From Serratia sp. H1w (GTDB taxonomy: Bacteria; Pseudomonadota; Gammaproteobacteria; Enterobacterales; Enterobacteriaceae), in contig NZ_AYMQ01000056.1 in the NCBI RefSeq assembly GCF_000633355.1, positions 62,001 to 126,000 on the forward strand: DNA of 64,000 nucleotides, written 5' to 3'. Made by a program: the position numbers and the translations under genes. This document shows, piece after piece, positions 34,171-43,069 of the stretch. Below the pieces are notes generated by a model, which did not search any database, was not told the origin of the DNA, and saw only the letters and a program-made list of their open reading frames with translations. Each line of letters begins with the position of its first letter. Position 1 is the first letter of the stretch.

Positions 34171-35916
34171 ATGATGAATGATAAAGATCTTTCCACCTGG
34201 CAGACATTTCGTCGCCTCTGGCCGATGATAAAACCCTACCGTACCGGGTTGACTGTCGCAGCCGTTGCGTTAGTGTTCAACGCAGGCGGGGATGCGCTGA
34301 TGCTGTCCCTGCTCAAGCCGCTATTGGATGGATTTGGCAAAACCGACAGCCGCGTGTTGCTCTGGATGCCTCTGGTAGTTATTGGCCTGATGATCATGCG
34401 TGGTATCACCAGCTATATCTCCACCTACTGTATTTCCTGGGTGTCTGGCATGGTGGTGATGCAAATGCGTCGCCGTCTGTTCGGCCATATGATGAGAATG
34501 CCGGTCGCCTTTTTTGACCAGCAGTCCACCGGGACGCTGCTTTCACGTATCACCTATGACTCCGAGCAGGTAGCTTCCTCCTCTTCTGGTGCACTGGTTA
34601 CCGTAGTGCGTGAAGGGGCCTCGATCATCGGCCTGTTTATCGTGATGTTTTATAACAGCTGGCAGCTTTCGCTGATCTTGATCGTGCTGGCACCTATCGT
34701 TGCTTTTACTATCCGCATGGTCTCCAAGCGTTTTCGTAACATCAGCAAAAACATGCAGAACACCATGGGGCAGGTAACCACCAGTGCCGAGCAGATGCTG
34801 AAAGGGCATAAAGAGGTGCTGATCTTCGGTGGCCAACAGGTGGAAACCGAACGTTTCAATACGGTCAGCAACCGCATGCGTCAGCAGGGTATGAAGCTGG
34901 TTTCTGCGTCTTCTATCTCCGACCCTATCATTCAGTTGATCGCTTCGCTGGCATTGGCGTTTGTGTTGTTCGCCGCTAGCTTCCCTAGCGTGATGGAAAC
35001 ATTGACCGCCGGCACCATTACCGTTGTGTTCTCCTCCATGATTGCCTTGATGCGTCCGCTGAAATCACTGACTAACGTGAATGCCCAGTTCCAACGTGGG
35101 ATGGCAGCCTGCCAGACGCTGTTCTCCATCCTGGATATGGAACAGGAAAAAGACTCAGGGACTCGCCAGATCGAACGCGCCAAAGGGGACATCGAATTCC
35201 GCAACGTGACCTTCTACTACCCAGGGCGTGATACCCCGGCGCTGCGTGATATCAATCTGAGCATTTCAGAAGGTAAAACGGTGGCGTTGGTTGGTCGTTC
35301 CGGTTCAGGTAAATCGACGATTGCCAACCTGCTGACGCGCTTCTACGACATCCAGGAAGGGCAGATCCTGATGGATGGTCATGACCTGCGGGAATACACC
35401 TTGGCCTCGCTACGCGATCAGGTTGCGCTGGTATCGCAGAACGTTCACTTGTTCAATGACACTATCGCCAACAATATTGCCTATGCTCGTGAAGAACGCT
35501 ACAGCCGCGAAGAGATTGAGAAAGCGGCGCGCATGGCCTATGCCACCGACTTTATTGATAAAATGGAGAAAGGTCTGGATACGGTGATTGGTGAGAACGG
35601 CGTGATGCTTTCCGGTGGGCAGCGTCAACGTATTGCCATCGCTCGTGCCTTGCTGCGCGATTGTCCGATCCTGATCCTGGATGAAGCGACCTCCGCGCTG
35701 GATACCGAATCCGAACGTGCGATCCAGTCGGCGTTGGACGAGCTACAGAAAAACCGTACCTCGCTGGTGATTGCCCACCGCCTGTCAACCATCGAGAAAG
35801 CCGATGAGATCCTGGTGGTTGAAGACGGGCGTATTGTTGAACGTGGCCAGCATGCCGAGTTAATCGAGCAGAAAGGGGCTTACGCACAACTTCACCGTAT
35901 GCAGTTTGGTCAGTAA
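34171..35916 (+). CDS. msbA: MsbA, lipid A flippase (ABC exporter)
   Basis: A homodimeric half-transporter that flips core-lipid A across the inner membrane. It has 581 aa; E. coli has 582. Six TM helices (about 20-330) are followed by the nucleotide-binding domain. Walker A is GRSGSGKST, the Q-loop lies near [10 protein letters not shown], the ABC signature is LSGGQRQR, and Walker B is [12 protein letters not shown]. The H-loop is in VIAHRLST. Starts [18 protein letters not shown]; a second ATG follows at 34174. The stop overlaps the lpxK start by one base (TAATG), the essential msbA-lpxK operon. Confidence 0.97.
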   Translation: MMNDKDLSTWQTFRRLWPMIKPYRTGLTVAAVALVFNAGGDALMLSLLKPLLDGFGKTDSRVLLWMPLVVIGLMIMRGITSYISTYCISWVSGMVVMQMRRRLFGHMMRMPVAFFDQQSTGTLLSRITYDSEQVASSSSGALVTVVREGASIIGLFIVMFYNSWQLSLILIVLAPIVAFTIRMVSKRFRNISKNMQNTMGQVTTSAEQMLKGHKEVLIFGGQQVETERFNTVSNRMRQQGMKLVSASSISDPIIQLIASLALAFVLFAASFPSVMETLTAGTITVVFSSMIALMRPLKSLTNVNAQFQRGMAACQTLFSILDMEQEKDSGTRQIERAKGDIEFRNVTFYYPGRDTPALRDINLSISEGKTVALVGRSGSGKSTIANLLTRFYDIQEGQILMDGHDLREYTLASLRDQVALVSQNVHLFNDTIANNIAYAREERYSREEIEKAARMAYATDFIDKMEKGLDTVIGENGVMLSGGQRQRIAIARALLRDCPILILDEATSALDTESERAIQSALDELQKNRTSLVIAHRLSTIEKADEILVVEDGRIVERGQHAELIEQKGAYAQLHRMQFGQ

Positions 35917-36893
35917 TGATCGAGCGCATCTGGTCCGGTAGTTCACTGATATACCTGCTGCTGTTGCCGTTTTCCTGGCTGTATGGCCTGGTGAGCGGTC
36001 TGATCCGCCTTAGCTACCGCTGCGGTTTACGCAAAAGTTGGCGCGCGCCGGTGCCTGTCGTTATTGTGGGCAACCTCACTGCGGGGGGGAACGGTAAAAC
36101 GCCGATGGTGATCTGGCTGGTGGAGCAGTTACAGCAGCGTGGCTACCGGGTCGGCGTGGTTTCCAGAGGCTATGGCGGCAAATCGGCTGTCTATCCGTTG
36201 GTGCTGAACGAGCAAACCACCACCCGACAGGCCGGCGATGAGCCGGTGCTGATCTATCAGCGTACCGGGGCACCGGTGGCTATTTCGCCGAAGCGTGCCG
36301 AAGCGGTGCAAGCCTTGCTAAACCAGGGTGAACTGGATTTGATCATCACCGACGACGGCCTCCAGCACTATGCCTTGCAGCGTGATTTTGAGCTGGTGGT
36401 CATCGATGGCGTGCGTCGTTTTGGTAATGGCTGGTGGTTACCCGCAGGCCCAATGCGTGAACGTGTTGCCCGCTTAAAAACGGTGAATGCCTGCGTGGCA
36501 AATGGGGGGATCGCCCAACCCGGAGAGATCGCCATGAAGCTCCGGGCGCAGGATGCGGTGAATATCGCCAGCGGTGAACGCCGTCCGGCGATCGAACTGC
36601 CCCACGTGGTGGCTATGGCTGGGATCGGCCATCCACCACGCTTTTTCGCCACGTTGGAAAAGTTGGGGGTTGAGGTCGATCGCGAAGTGGCCTTTGCCGA
36701 TCATCAGGAATACCATCACGGGCAGTTAGCCGCACTGGTGAGCCAGGGCCAAACGCTGCTGATGACCGAGAAGGATGCGGTGAAATGCCGTGCCTTTGCC
36801 CAGCCTGACTGGTGGTATCTGCCGGTTGAGGCGGTGCTTCCCACCGAACAGGCCGAGCAACTGCTGCAAGACATCCAAAAGTTGGTCAAATAA
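35916..36893 (+). CDS. lpxK: LpxK, tetraacyldisaccharide 4'-kinase
   Basis: Phosphorylates the 4' position of disaccharide-1-phosphate to give lipid IVA at the inner face of the inner membrane. It has 325 aa; E. coli has 328. An N-terminal membrane helix ([19 protein letters not shown]) precedes the P-loop [14 protein letters not shown]. The base-triad region [20 protein letters not shown] and RERVARLK are conserved. Co-translated with msbA. Ends two bases from the end of the convergent ydcJ-type gene. Confidence 0.96.
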   Translation: MIERIWSGSSLIYLLLLPFSWLYGLVSGLIRLSYRCGLRKSWRAPVPVVIVGNLTAGGNGKTPMVIWLVEQLQQRGYRVGVVSRGYGGKSAVYPLVLNEQTTTRQAGDEPVLIYQRTGAPVAISPKRAEAVQALLNQGELDLIITDDGLQHYALQRDFELVVIDGVRRFGNGWWLPAGPMRERVARLKTVNACVANGGIAQPGEIAMKLRAQDAVNIASGERRPAIELPHVVAMAGIGHPPRFFATLEKLGVEVDREVAFADHQEYHHGQLAALVSQGQTLLMTEKDAVKCRAFAQPDWWYLPVEAVLPTEQAEQLLQDIQKLVK

Positions 36894-36894
36894 T

Positions 36895-38301
36895 TCAAGC
36901 TTCCAATGCGCGCAGTCCCAGGGCTTGCGCGCAAGCTTGCAGTGAGCGCTGTTGTGTTTGCTGGTAGAGTTCCATTTCATCAATCACGCTAACCCCTAAT
37001 GCCTGTTCAAACGCCGTACGGCTTGATGCCGCCGCATACTGCGTATGGCGGCTATCCCCCAGATTCGACTGAAAAATCCCGGCGGCACTGACCGGCAGGA
37101 AATCTTCATACACCAGCGGCTGGAAGCGGATGTAGTCCAGAGCGATGAGTTGTTCGAGCGTGCTGTGCTGCTCTATGGTGTCTTTTGCCGCCAGCCCGCA
37201 CTCGGTAGGGAAATAGCGGAACCAGGCTAATTGTTGCAGTCGTAGTGTATTGTAATCATCTGGGAAAGCCCGGAAATGTTCAGCCAGCAGTTGGTAATAG
37301 CGTGGCGCGTTATCTTCCGTGGCCGGGACTTGTAATTCATCCTGGGTGGCCTGTAGCAGGCGATCGTAAAGCGCTCGCCCTTTGGCGGTCAGGGCCACGC
37401 CCCGTTGTTCAATCTCACCGAAACGCGCGGTGTGATGCCCTCGCACCTGTTGACCATCCGCTTCGATAAACAGCACTTCTTCCTCTAACGCTTTGAAACT
37501 GGTCTGGCGTAACAGGATAGGGCAGTGGCGCGTCGGCGGGCCTTCGATCACCGCTTTAGGCGGAATACCGCGTTCCGGCATTGCCGCTTGTACCCGATCG
37601 ATATCCAGCGTTCTTGGCGTCAGATGATTGATATGGGGCCCTTTGAAGGCGACGATATCGGCGATCAGGCGATGTTGCTGGTGCAATTGTTGATACTCGC
37701 TGGCGCTGACGGTGGCCAAACGGTGCCAACGGAAAGTTTCTAGCGCTTGGGCAACGAATTCCTGTGCCTGCTCGGCATCTAGTCCGCCCTGAACCTCGTG
37801 TAACGCCATCAACTCCAAGGCACGCTCGGTAAAAATGCGGCGACGATCCAGCAGCCGTTGTGCCAGTTCGCGTAGCGCCACATTCTCGATCAACTCGAGT
37901 CGTAACAGCGAGGTGAAGATGCGGAACGGGCTGGCTTGTAGATCGGCTTCATGCACGGCGCGAAAGGCGGTGGAGTGGACGGGGACACCGGCAACGGTCA
38001 GATCGTAATAACCCACTGCCGACATCCCCATCACGGCAAACAACCGCCGTAAGATCTGCAACTCGGCAGCGGTACCAACGCGAATAGCGCCGTGGCGCTC
38101 CATAGATAATCGACCGATTTCACCGGTAATCTGTAACCCGTGGGCCAAGGCGGAGTCTTCACTCAGCACCTGCCGGTTGGTTTCTGCGACCAGTTCGATC
38201 AAGTCTCCGTACAGTGGCACCTCTTGTTGATACATGGCCGACATCGCCAGGGAAAATTTGGCGCGAATTTCATTCGGCGAGACGAAGTGCAGGTCGATCA
38301 T
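36895..38301 (-). CDS. ydcJ: DUF1338 / HglS family protein (2-oxoadipate dioxygenase/decarboxylase, YdcJ-like)
   Basis: A 468-aa VOC-fold non-heme iron enzyme related to Pseudomonas HglS (2-oxoadipate to 2-hydroxyglutarate in D-lysine catabolism) and E. coli YdcJ (447 aa). Metal-ligand candidates are His in RHGAIRVGT, His in HINHLTPRTLDID, and Glu in ARFGEIEQRG. YEDFLPVSAAGIFQSNL is a strong family landmark. AAGGAG lies 8 nt before the ATG. E. coli has ydcJ elsewhere; here it is wedged between lpxK and the csp genes. No other lysine-catabolic gene is in this window, so the substrate is by family only. Confidence 0.85.
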   Translation of the reverse strand: MIDLHFVSPNEIRAKFSLAMSAMYQQEVPLYGDLIELVAETNRQVLSEDSALAHGLQITGEIGRLSMERHGAIRVGTAAELQILRRLFAVMGMSAVGYYDLTVAGVPVHSTAFRAVHEADLQASPFRIFTSLLRLELIENVALRELAQRLLDRRRIFTERALELMALHEVQGGLDAEQAQEFVAQALETFRWHRLATVSASEYQQLHQQHRLIADIVAFKGPHINHLTPRTLDIDRVQAAMPERGIPPKAVIEGPPTRHCPILLRQTSFKALEEEVLFIEADGQQVRGHHTARFGEIEQRGVALTAKGRALYDRLLQATQDELQVPATEDNAPRYYQLLAEHFRAFPDDYNTLRLQQLAWFRYFPTECGLAAKDTIEQHSTLEQLIALDYIRFQPLVYEDFLPVSAAGIFQSNLGDSRHTQYAAASSRTAFEQALGVSVIDEMELYQQTQQRSLQACAQALGLRALEA

Positions 38302-38818
38302 GCTGCTAGCTCCTTAGCTCAATAAAATCTGAAAAATGCGGTTTAGGCCGCCAATAGTGCTGGCTGGATGCGCACTTACCGTGTTTTTGACTCAAGTCTA
38401 GTCAGTTGGTTCGTGATTTGTTATCGATTGGCTAACGATATTAGTGTTTTATGCGTTAGCTCTCATTTGCAGCGATCGCCGCTAAGGATGAGTAAGGGGA
38501 GGAATGTTCCCGGAGTGGGGTTAAAATTGCAGTAATTAAATTTATTAAAATCAGAGTCATAAGAATTTTCTTTGCCAGCATAGCTAAAAAGTGTGATAAA
38601 CCTCTTGTCTTGATGATGAGTTTATGAGTAAATGCATACCGGCCTGTGATGCAGCGCTATTTATGTACGAGTATAGAGTCAAGTAGTTCCTCCCAAGACG
38701 TTATCATCTGATTCCGCTTCAAAGACGAACCTTCTAAGTACCTGCCATAAGTAATGATTCTGACAAACGGCCAAATTGCCATAGGGCAGGTTTTGTAAAT
38801 ATTTAAAAGGTAATAGTA
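38302..38818 (+). promoter_or_regulatory. AT-rich region and leader of first csp gene
   Basis: No gene is supported in these 517 bases. The base composition turns AT-rich after 38400. The proximal part, from about 38700, is a probable long leader. ACCTGCC (38740-38746) can pair with GGCAGGT (38785-38791), in competition with a local TGCC (38777-38780)/GGCA (38785-38788) hairpin. The SD AAAAGG lies 8 nt before the ATG. This resembles cspA-type leaders that refold with temperature. A cold-box sequence was not recognised, nor a clear promoter. Confidence 0.5.
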
Positions 38819-39028
38819 ATGTCTAAGAAGACTGGTCAGGTTAAGTGGTTCAATGAAAGTAAAGGTTTTGGTTTTATTGAACAGCAAGATGGCGGCAAGG
38901 ATGTATTCGTACACTTCTCTGCAATCATGACCGACGGTTTCAAGACTCTGGCAGAAGGCCAGCGTGTTGAGTATACCATTCAGGACAGCCCGCGCGGGCC
39001 GGCTGCCGCCAACGTTGTTGCTCTGTAA
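38819..39028 (+). CDS. Cold-shock domain protein (CspA family)
   Basis: A 69-aa single OB-fold protein that binds single-stranded RNA/DNA. RNP1 is KGFGFI and RNP2 is VFVHF, both intact, with [19 protein letters not shown] and [13 protein letters not shown] as family segments. Closest in feel to CspC/CspE, but with its own QQDGGKD and [15 protein letters not shown] segments, so no symbol is assigned. A terminator follows at 39114-39138. RNA chaperone or antitermination roles are by family. Confidence 0.92.
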   Translation: MSKKTGQVKWFNESKGFGFIEQQDGGKDVFVHFSAIMTDGFKTLAEGQRVEYTIQDSPRGPAAANVVAL

Positions 39029-39113
39029 GTTTACAGGTCACCGCGTTACGAGAGCTTAATACAACCATAATGATGCCTTGGCGCTGATTTATGCGGAAGA
39101 TATTAGGTTCAAC

Positions 39114-39138
39114 AAGCCCGCTTTTTGGCGGGTTTTTT
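39114..39138 (+). terminator. Intrinsic terminator of first csp gene
   Basis: CCCGC (39117-39121) and GCGGG (39128-39132) with flanking A-T pairs, loop TTTTTG, then six Ts. Confidence 0.85.
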
Positions 39139-39176
39139 AATTTTTGCTCACGAGAGGTTTGTTACGAAAAACTTTA

Positions 39177-39248
39177 GGATGGGCTGGTAGCATCCAAACA
39201 ATAATAACAAGAACGTTGTTAGGGATGCTCAAGTGAAAGGATATAAAT
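39177..39248 (+). promoter_or_regulatory. Leader of second csp gene with alternative hairpins
   Basis: GGATG (39177-39181), AGCATCC (39189-39195) and GGATGCT (39223-39229) cannot all pair at once. The middle segment may join either neighbour (5 or 7 bp). The downstream pairing ends just ahead of the SD AAAGGA (about 39236-39241). Such a layout suits a structure-controlled translation start. No promoter was identified with confidence. Confidence 0.45.
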
Positions 39249-39470
39249 ATGTTTAAGAATACTGTATTAAAAATGGGCCACGTGAAATGGTTTGATCAGG
39301 CTCAAGGCTATGGTTTTATTTCACCGGTCGATGGTAGTGACGAAATTTATGTTAGCCGCCGTGCTATCGCCAATACCAAGAACAAGTCATTAAACGAAGG
39401 TCAGAACGTCGAGTTCTCGATCTATCGTAGCTCTCACGGGCTGTCAGCGGCAGACGTTATCGCGTTCTGA
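39249..39470 (+). CDS. Divergent cold-shock domain protein
   Basis: A 73-aa Csp-family member. VKWFDQAQGYGFISPVDGS retains RNP1 (QGYGFI), but RNP2 is IYVSRR instead of VFVHF, losing an aromatic and the histidine used for nucleic-acid stacking. The tail HGLSAADVIAF aligns with the family GPAAANVIAL. It starts MFKNTVLKMGHVKWF with AAAGGA 8 nt upstream; ATG 39273 (MGHVKWF) is an alternative. E. coli CspF/CspH are similarly degenerate at RNP2. A regulator rather than a general chaperone is possible, but not known. Confidence 0.85.
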   Translation: MFKNTVLKMGHVKWFDQAQGYGFISPVDGSDEIYVSRRAIANTKNKSLNEGQNVEFSIYRSSHGLSAADVIAF

Positions 39471-39580
39471 TCCGCACTTTCCTCGCCAGTGCCGGTGCCG
39501 CCACCCCAAGCACTGGCGAAGAAAATTTCCCCAAAATCCTCTATCATCAGGCCATTGCTCAAATGACCTTGGATATCAGG

Positions 39581-40807
39581 ATGCCAATCCCAGTTATTTC
39601 GCTTTCTTCTGCCCGCGCGCTTCATCTTGCCGCTCAAGGGCTGCTATCCCCGATCAAACGCCAGGCTCGCCCCGATGATGTCGTTACCGCCATTGAACGT
39701 ATGGGCTTGTTGCAAATTGACACCATCAGCGTGGTGGCCCGTAGCCCTTACCTGGTGCTGTTCAGCCGCCTGGGCGACTATCGGCCAGAGTGGCTGGAGC
39801 AAGCCTTGGCTAGCCGCAAGCTGTTTGAGTATTGGGCGCACGAAGCCTGTTTTCTCCCTATCGATGATTTTGGTCTGTTACGCCACCGTATGTTGCAACC
39901 GCAGGGGATGGGGTGGAAATACTCGCAAGAGTGGATGCAGCAACATCAGCAGGCTATCGACGAACTGCTTCAACATATCGCGGTTCAGGGGCCGGTGCGC
40001 TCGGCCGATTTCAGCGCTGAGAAAAAAGGTGCTAATGGCTGGTGGGATTGGAAGCCGGAAAAACGCCATCTGGAAATTCTGTTTACCTCCGGCAAGCTGA
40101 TGGTGGCGGAACGGCGTAATTTCCATCGTGTCTACGATCTCACCGAACGATTATTGCCGCAGTGGGATGACAGCGTGCACGCTCTCCCATCAGAGGTGGC
40201 ACACCAACAGATGCTCAGCCGTAGCTGCCGTTATCTGGGCGTGTTTAAAGCCGAATGGCTGGCAGATTATTACCGTTTAAAACGTGTCGCACCTAAACCG
40301 TTGTTGGCAACGTTAGTGGAGCAAGGGGAGATCTCAAAGGTTGCGATTGAAGGGATGGAAGGGGAGTTTTATGTCCATCAGTCGCTCGTAGCCGAGCTGG
40401 CGTTGGCAGAGCAGGGGAAGTTGAAATCCACGGTGACCTGTTTGTTATCTCCGTTTGATCCTGTGGTGTGGGATCGTCGGCGTGCGCTGGAACTGTTCAA
40501 CTTTGATTATCGGCTGGAATGCTACACGCCAAAAGAAAAGCGCCAGTATGGTTATTTCACGCTGCCGCTGTTGCAGCGCGGCGAGTTGATTGGCCGGGTG
40601 GATGCGAAGATGCACCGTAAGCAGGGTATTTTTGAGGTGATCAGTTGCCATCTGCAACCCGGGGTCAAGCTGGGCAAGCAACGCTGTCAGGATGTTCGTC
40701 AAGCTATTACCCGCACGGCAAAATGGCACGGGGCGCAGCGGGTCTCGTTAGGGGACGTGCCAGCAATTCTGGCTGCGGAGTGGGGACAAGGCTGGGAAGT
40801 AGAATAA
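39581..40807 (+). CDS. ycaQ: YcaQ, DNA interstrand-crosslink glycosylase (AlkX/HTH_42 family)
   Basis: A monofunctional glycosylase that unhooks N7-alkylguanine crosslinks. It has 408 aa, and E. coli YcaQ has 410. Three tandem winged-helix units form the family fold. The catalytic Q-x-D is LLQIDTI (Gln45, Asp47), and YWAHEACFLP, KRQYGYFTLPLL and GRVDAKMHR are conserved. The start ATG 39581 (MPIPVISLSSARALHLAAQG) aligns residue for residue with E. coli; ATG 39563 would add six residues. An ycaQ-ycaR-kdsB order is kept, with 302 nt before ycaR. Confidence 0.9.
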   Translation: MPIPVISLSSARALHLAAQGLLSPIKRQARPDDVVTAIERMGLLQIDTISVVARSPYLVLFSRLGDYRPEWLEQALASRKLFEYWAHEACFLPIDDFGLLRHRMLQPQGMGWKYSQEWMQQHQQAIDELLQHIAVQGPVRSADFSAEKKGANGWWDWKPEKRHLEILFTSGKLMVAERRNFHRVYDLTERLLPQWDDSVHALPSEVAHQQMLSRSCRYLGVFKAEWLADYYRLKRVAPKPLLATLVEQGEISKVAIEGMEGEFYVHQSLVAELALAEQGKLKSTVTCLLSPFDPVVWDRRRALELFNFDYRLECYTPKEKRQYGYFTLPLLQRGELIGRVDAKMHRKQGIFEVISCHLQPGVKLGKQRCQDVRQAITRTAKWHGAQRVSLGDVPAILAAEWGQGWEVE

Positions 40808-41109
40808 CGAACAACGTTGTCAACGAGGGTAAAACGAATTCCAACGTTGCCCGCTATGTTTTTTAATTGCTGTAGTTGGCAAACAGCGCGATGATTTTAT
40901 GAATACGTTTGATCATTTGCAGGTTCTCATTTTTTTGTGATGTATATCACAAAAAATTCTACGCCTGCCGATTGTCCGATTCAACCCCCGCAGAAAAATT
41001 TCCCGTTCGGCAACCGTCTGAGCAAATCAGGCGGTGATTAACCGGCCCCATGGCGTTATGCTATCCTCACGCACTTTCCCTGTTAGCATATCTTCCCCCT
41101 GGAGGAAGC
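40808..41109 (+). other. ycaQ-ycaR intergenic region
   Basis: No gene is seen in these 302 bases. TGTGATGTATATCACA (40936-40951) is a palindromic TGTGA-N6-TCACA, a perfect match to the CRP core, in an AT-rich tract. It could control ycaR-kdsB or be incidental. No clear terminator for ycaQ. Confidence 0.5.
40936..40951 (+). promoter_or_regulatory. CRP-like operator upstream of ycaR-kdsB
   Basis: TGTGA-TGTATA-TCACA is a symmetrical full match to the CRP half-sites with the correct 6-nt spacer. It is 158 nt before the ycaR ATG. CRP control of kdsB is not something I know from E. coli, so function is inferred from the motif only. Confidence 0.55.
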
Positions 41110-41292
41110 ATGGATCACCGTTTACTCGAAATCGTTGCCTGCCCGGTCTGCAACGGCAAGCTCTATTTCAACAAAGAACATCAGGAACTGGTCTGCAAAC
41201 TGGACGGCCTAGCCTACCCATTGCGTGATGGTATTCCGGTATTGCTGGAAAACGAAGCGCGTACCATTCCACTGGACGAGAAGCACGCATGA
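41110..41292 (+). CDS. ycaR: YcaR, Trm112-like zinc-ribbon-type small protein
   Basis: A 60-aa UPF0434/Trm112p-like protein. It begins [20 protein letters not shown], matching E. coli YcaR. It has one clear CPVC pair and another single Cys (VCKLDG), so the zinc site is partial. Starts after GGAGGAAGC. Its stop overlaps kdsB as ATGA (4 nt), so translation is coupled. Function unknown; Trm112-type proteins activate methyltransferases, but no partner is implied here. Confidence 0.92.
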   Translation: MDHRLLEIVACPVCNGKLYFNKEHQELVCKLDGLAYPLRDGIPVLLENEARTIPLDEKHA

Positions 41293-42038
41293 GTTTTATC
41301 GCTATCATCCCGGCGCGTTATGCGTCCACCCGCTTGCCGGGTAAACCGTTGGCGGATATCCACGGCAAGCCGATGGTGGTGCATGTGATGGAACGTGCCC
41401 GTGAATCAGGGGCTTCCCGCGTGATCGTTGCCACCGATCATCCTGAAGTAGCCAAAGCGGTCGAGGCTGCTGGCGGTGAGGTCTGCATGACCAGCCCGGA
41501 TCACCATTCCGGTACTGAGCGCCTGGCGGAAGTGATCGAAAAATGTGGCTTTGCCGATGACGAGATCATCGTCAATGTGCAAGGCGATGAGCCGATGATC
41601 CCACCGGTTATCGTACGTCAGGTGGCAGAAAACCTGGCGGCCAGTAGCGCAGGGATGGCCACGCTAGCGGTGCCGATCGAAACCGCAGAAGAAGCCTTCA
41701 ACCCGAATGCGGTCAAGGTGGTAATGGATGCCCAAGGCTATGCGCTCTATTTCTCACGCGCCACCATTCCTTGGGATCGTGAACGCTTTGCTCAGTCTAA
41801 AGAGACTATCGGCAACAGCCTGCTGCGGCATATCGGGATTTACTCTTACCGTGCCGGCTTTGTCCGCCGCTACGTCAGTTGGCAGCCAAGCCAGCTGGAA
41901 CAGATTGAACTGCTGGAGCAACTGCGGGTGCTGTGGTACGGCGAAAAGATCCACGTTGCGGTGGCGCAGGTCATTCCGAGCGTTGGCGTCGATACGCCAG
42001 AAGACTTGCAACGGGTGCGGGACTGCATCAAGCGTTAA
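41289..42038 (+). CDS. kdsB: KdsB, CMP-KDO synthetase
   Basis: Activates 3-deoxy-D-manno-octulosonate with CTP for lipid A inner-core assembly. It has 249 aa; E. coli has 248. The nucleotidyltransferase signature [14 protein letters not shown] is at residues 8-21. [12 protein letters not shown] and [11 protein letters not shown] supply the CTP/Mg site. It overlaps ycaR by 4 nt. Together with msbA and lpxK it makes this a lipid A-rich neighbourhood. Confidence 0.97.
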   Translation: MSFIAIIPARYASTRLPGKPLADIHGKPMVVHVMERARESGASRVIVATDHPEVAKAVEAAGGEVCMTSPDHHSGTERLAEVIEKCGFADDEIIVNVQGDEPMIPPVIVRQVAENLAASSAGMATLAVPIETAEEAFNPNAVKVVMDAQGYALYFSRATIPWDRERFAQSKETIGNSLLRHIGIYSYRAGFVRRYVSWQPSQLEQIELLEQLRVLWYGEKIHVAVAQVIPSVGVDTPEDLQRVRDCIKR

Positions 42039-42172
42039 GCCGTCTATTGGCCGGGGATCCCGGCCATCTCAATTCCCTGATTTATCCCTTTTATTGATCT
42101 ACGTTGAAGAATTTCTCCGCTCGCCGTTCAATGATGTCAGATGCTTGTCCTTAATCTGGAGGGTTTCGCCCC

Positions 42173-43069
42173 ATGGAGCAGCTGCGTGCCGAATTGAGTA
42201 TTGTGCTGGGGGAGTCCGTCGGTCGTCTGGAACGCGTCAGCGAACAGCCCTATGCCCATCTGTATTCGCTGTACGATCGCCAGGATAATGCGATCCCGTT
42301 GATGGCAAAAAGCTTTGTCTGCGAGGGCATTGCCCAGCAGGAGGCGTATAAGCTCTCCATGCTGGCGCGTGAAGGGGATATTCGCCTGCCCACGGTGTTT
42401 GGCGTGGTCTACACCCGGCAAGCCCCCTACAAAGAGATTTTGCTGATTGAACGCCTGCGTGGCGTATCGGTCGAGGCTCCAACCCGTACCTTGGCCCGCT
42501 GGGAAGCGTTGATGGATCAAATTGTTGACGGCATGCTGGCTTGGCACCGCATCGATAGCCATGGCTGCGTCGGCACGGTAGACAGTACGCAGGAAAATGA
42601 CTGGTTCAGTTGGTATCAGCAGCGTATCGAGGTGCTTTGGTCAACGCTGAGTAACCTGAATTCCCCGCTGTTAAGCATGGAAGATCGCCGCCTGTTGTAC
42701 CGCACGCGCGAAATGTTGACTGAATTTTTTGCCGGTTTTGACGATCCTTGCGTGCTGGTGCACGGTAATCTGGGGTTACGTAGCATGTTGAAAGATGTCA
42801 AAACCGACCAACTGCTGGCGATGCTCAACCCAGGCATGATGCTGTGGGCACCACGGGAATATGAGCTGTTCAGGCTCTGCGAAGCGGGGATGCCGGATCG
42901 TTTGATGTTCCACTATCTACAACGTGCGCCGGTGGCGGAGTCTTTCCTGTCTCGTCGCTGGCTCTACGTGGTGTGGGAAGCGGTGGCCAGGATGATCCAT
43001 ACCGGCAAGCTGGATCGTCCGGCGTTCGATCAGGCCGCGCAACAGCTACGGCCTTGGCTGGCAAATTAA
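42173..43069 (+). CDS. ycbJ: YcbJ, APH-like phosphotransferase-fold protein
   Basis: A 298-aa protein of the aminoglycoside/choline kinase-like fold, function unknown. It retains LLIERLRG, the hinge-like segment after the N-lobe, and CVLVHGNLGLRSML, where kinases of this fold have a catalytic HGDLxxxN. Here Asp is replaced by Asn (HGNLGLRS), so activity is questionable. Matches E. coli YcbJ over its length. Converges with elyC, overlapping by 4 nt at the 3' ends. TGGAGG 10 nt before the ATG. Confidence 0.87.
   Translation: MEQLRAELSIVLGESVGRLERVSEQPYAHLYSLYDRQDNAIPLMAKSFVCEGIAQQEAYKLSMLAREGDIRLPTVFGVVYTRQAPYKEILLIERLRGVSVEAPTRTLARWEALMDQIVDGMLAWHRIDSHGCVGTVDSTQENDWFSWYQQRIEVLWSTLSNLNSPLLSMEDRRLLYRTREMLTEFFAGFDDPCVLVHGNLGLRSMLKDVKTDQLLAMLNPGMMLWAPREYELFRLCEAGMPDRLMFHYLQRAPVAESFLSRRWLYVVWEAVARMIHTGKLDRPAFDQAAQQLRPWLAN

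Noticed and set aside
38657-38914. Possible 85-residue protein antisense to the first csp leader and start
   Set aside because: Overlaps the leader and the 5' end of a certain gene, no SD, AT-rich composition explains its Leu/Ile/Tyr content.
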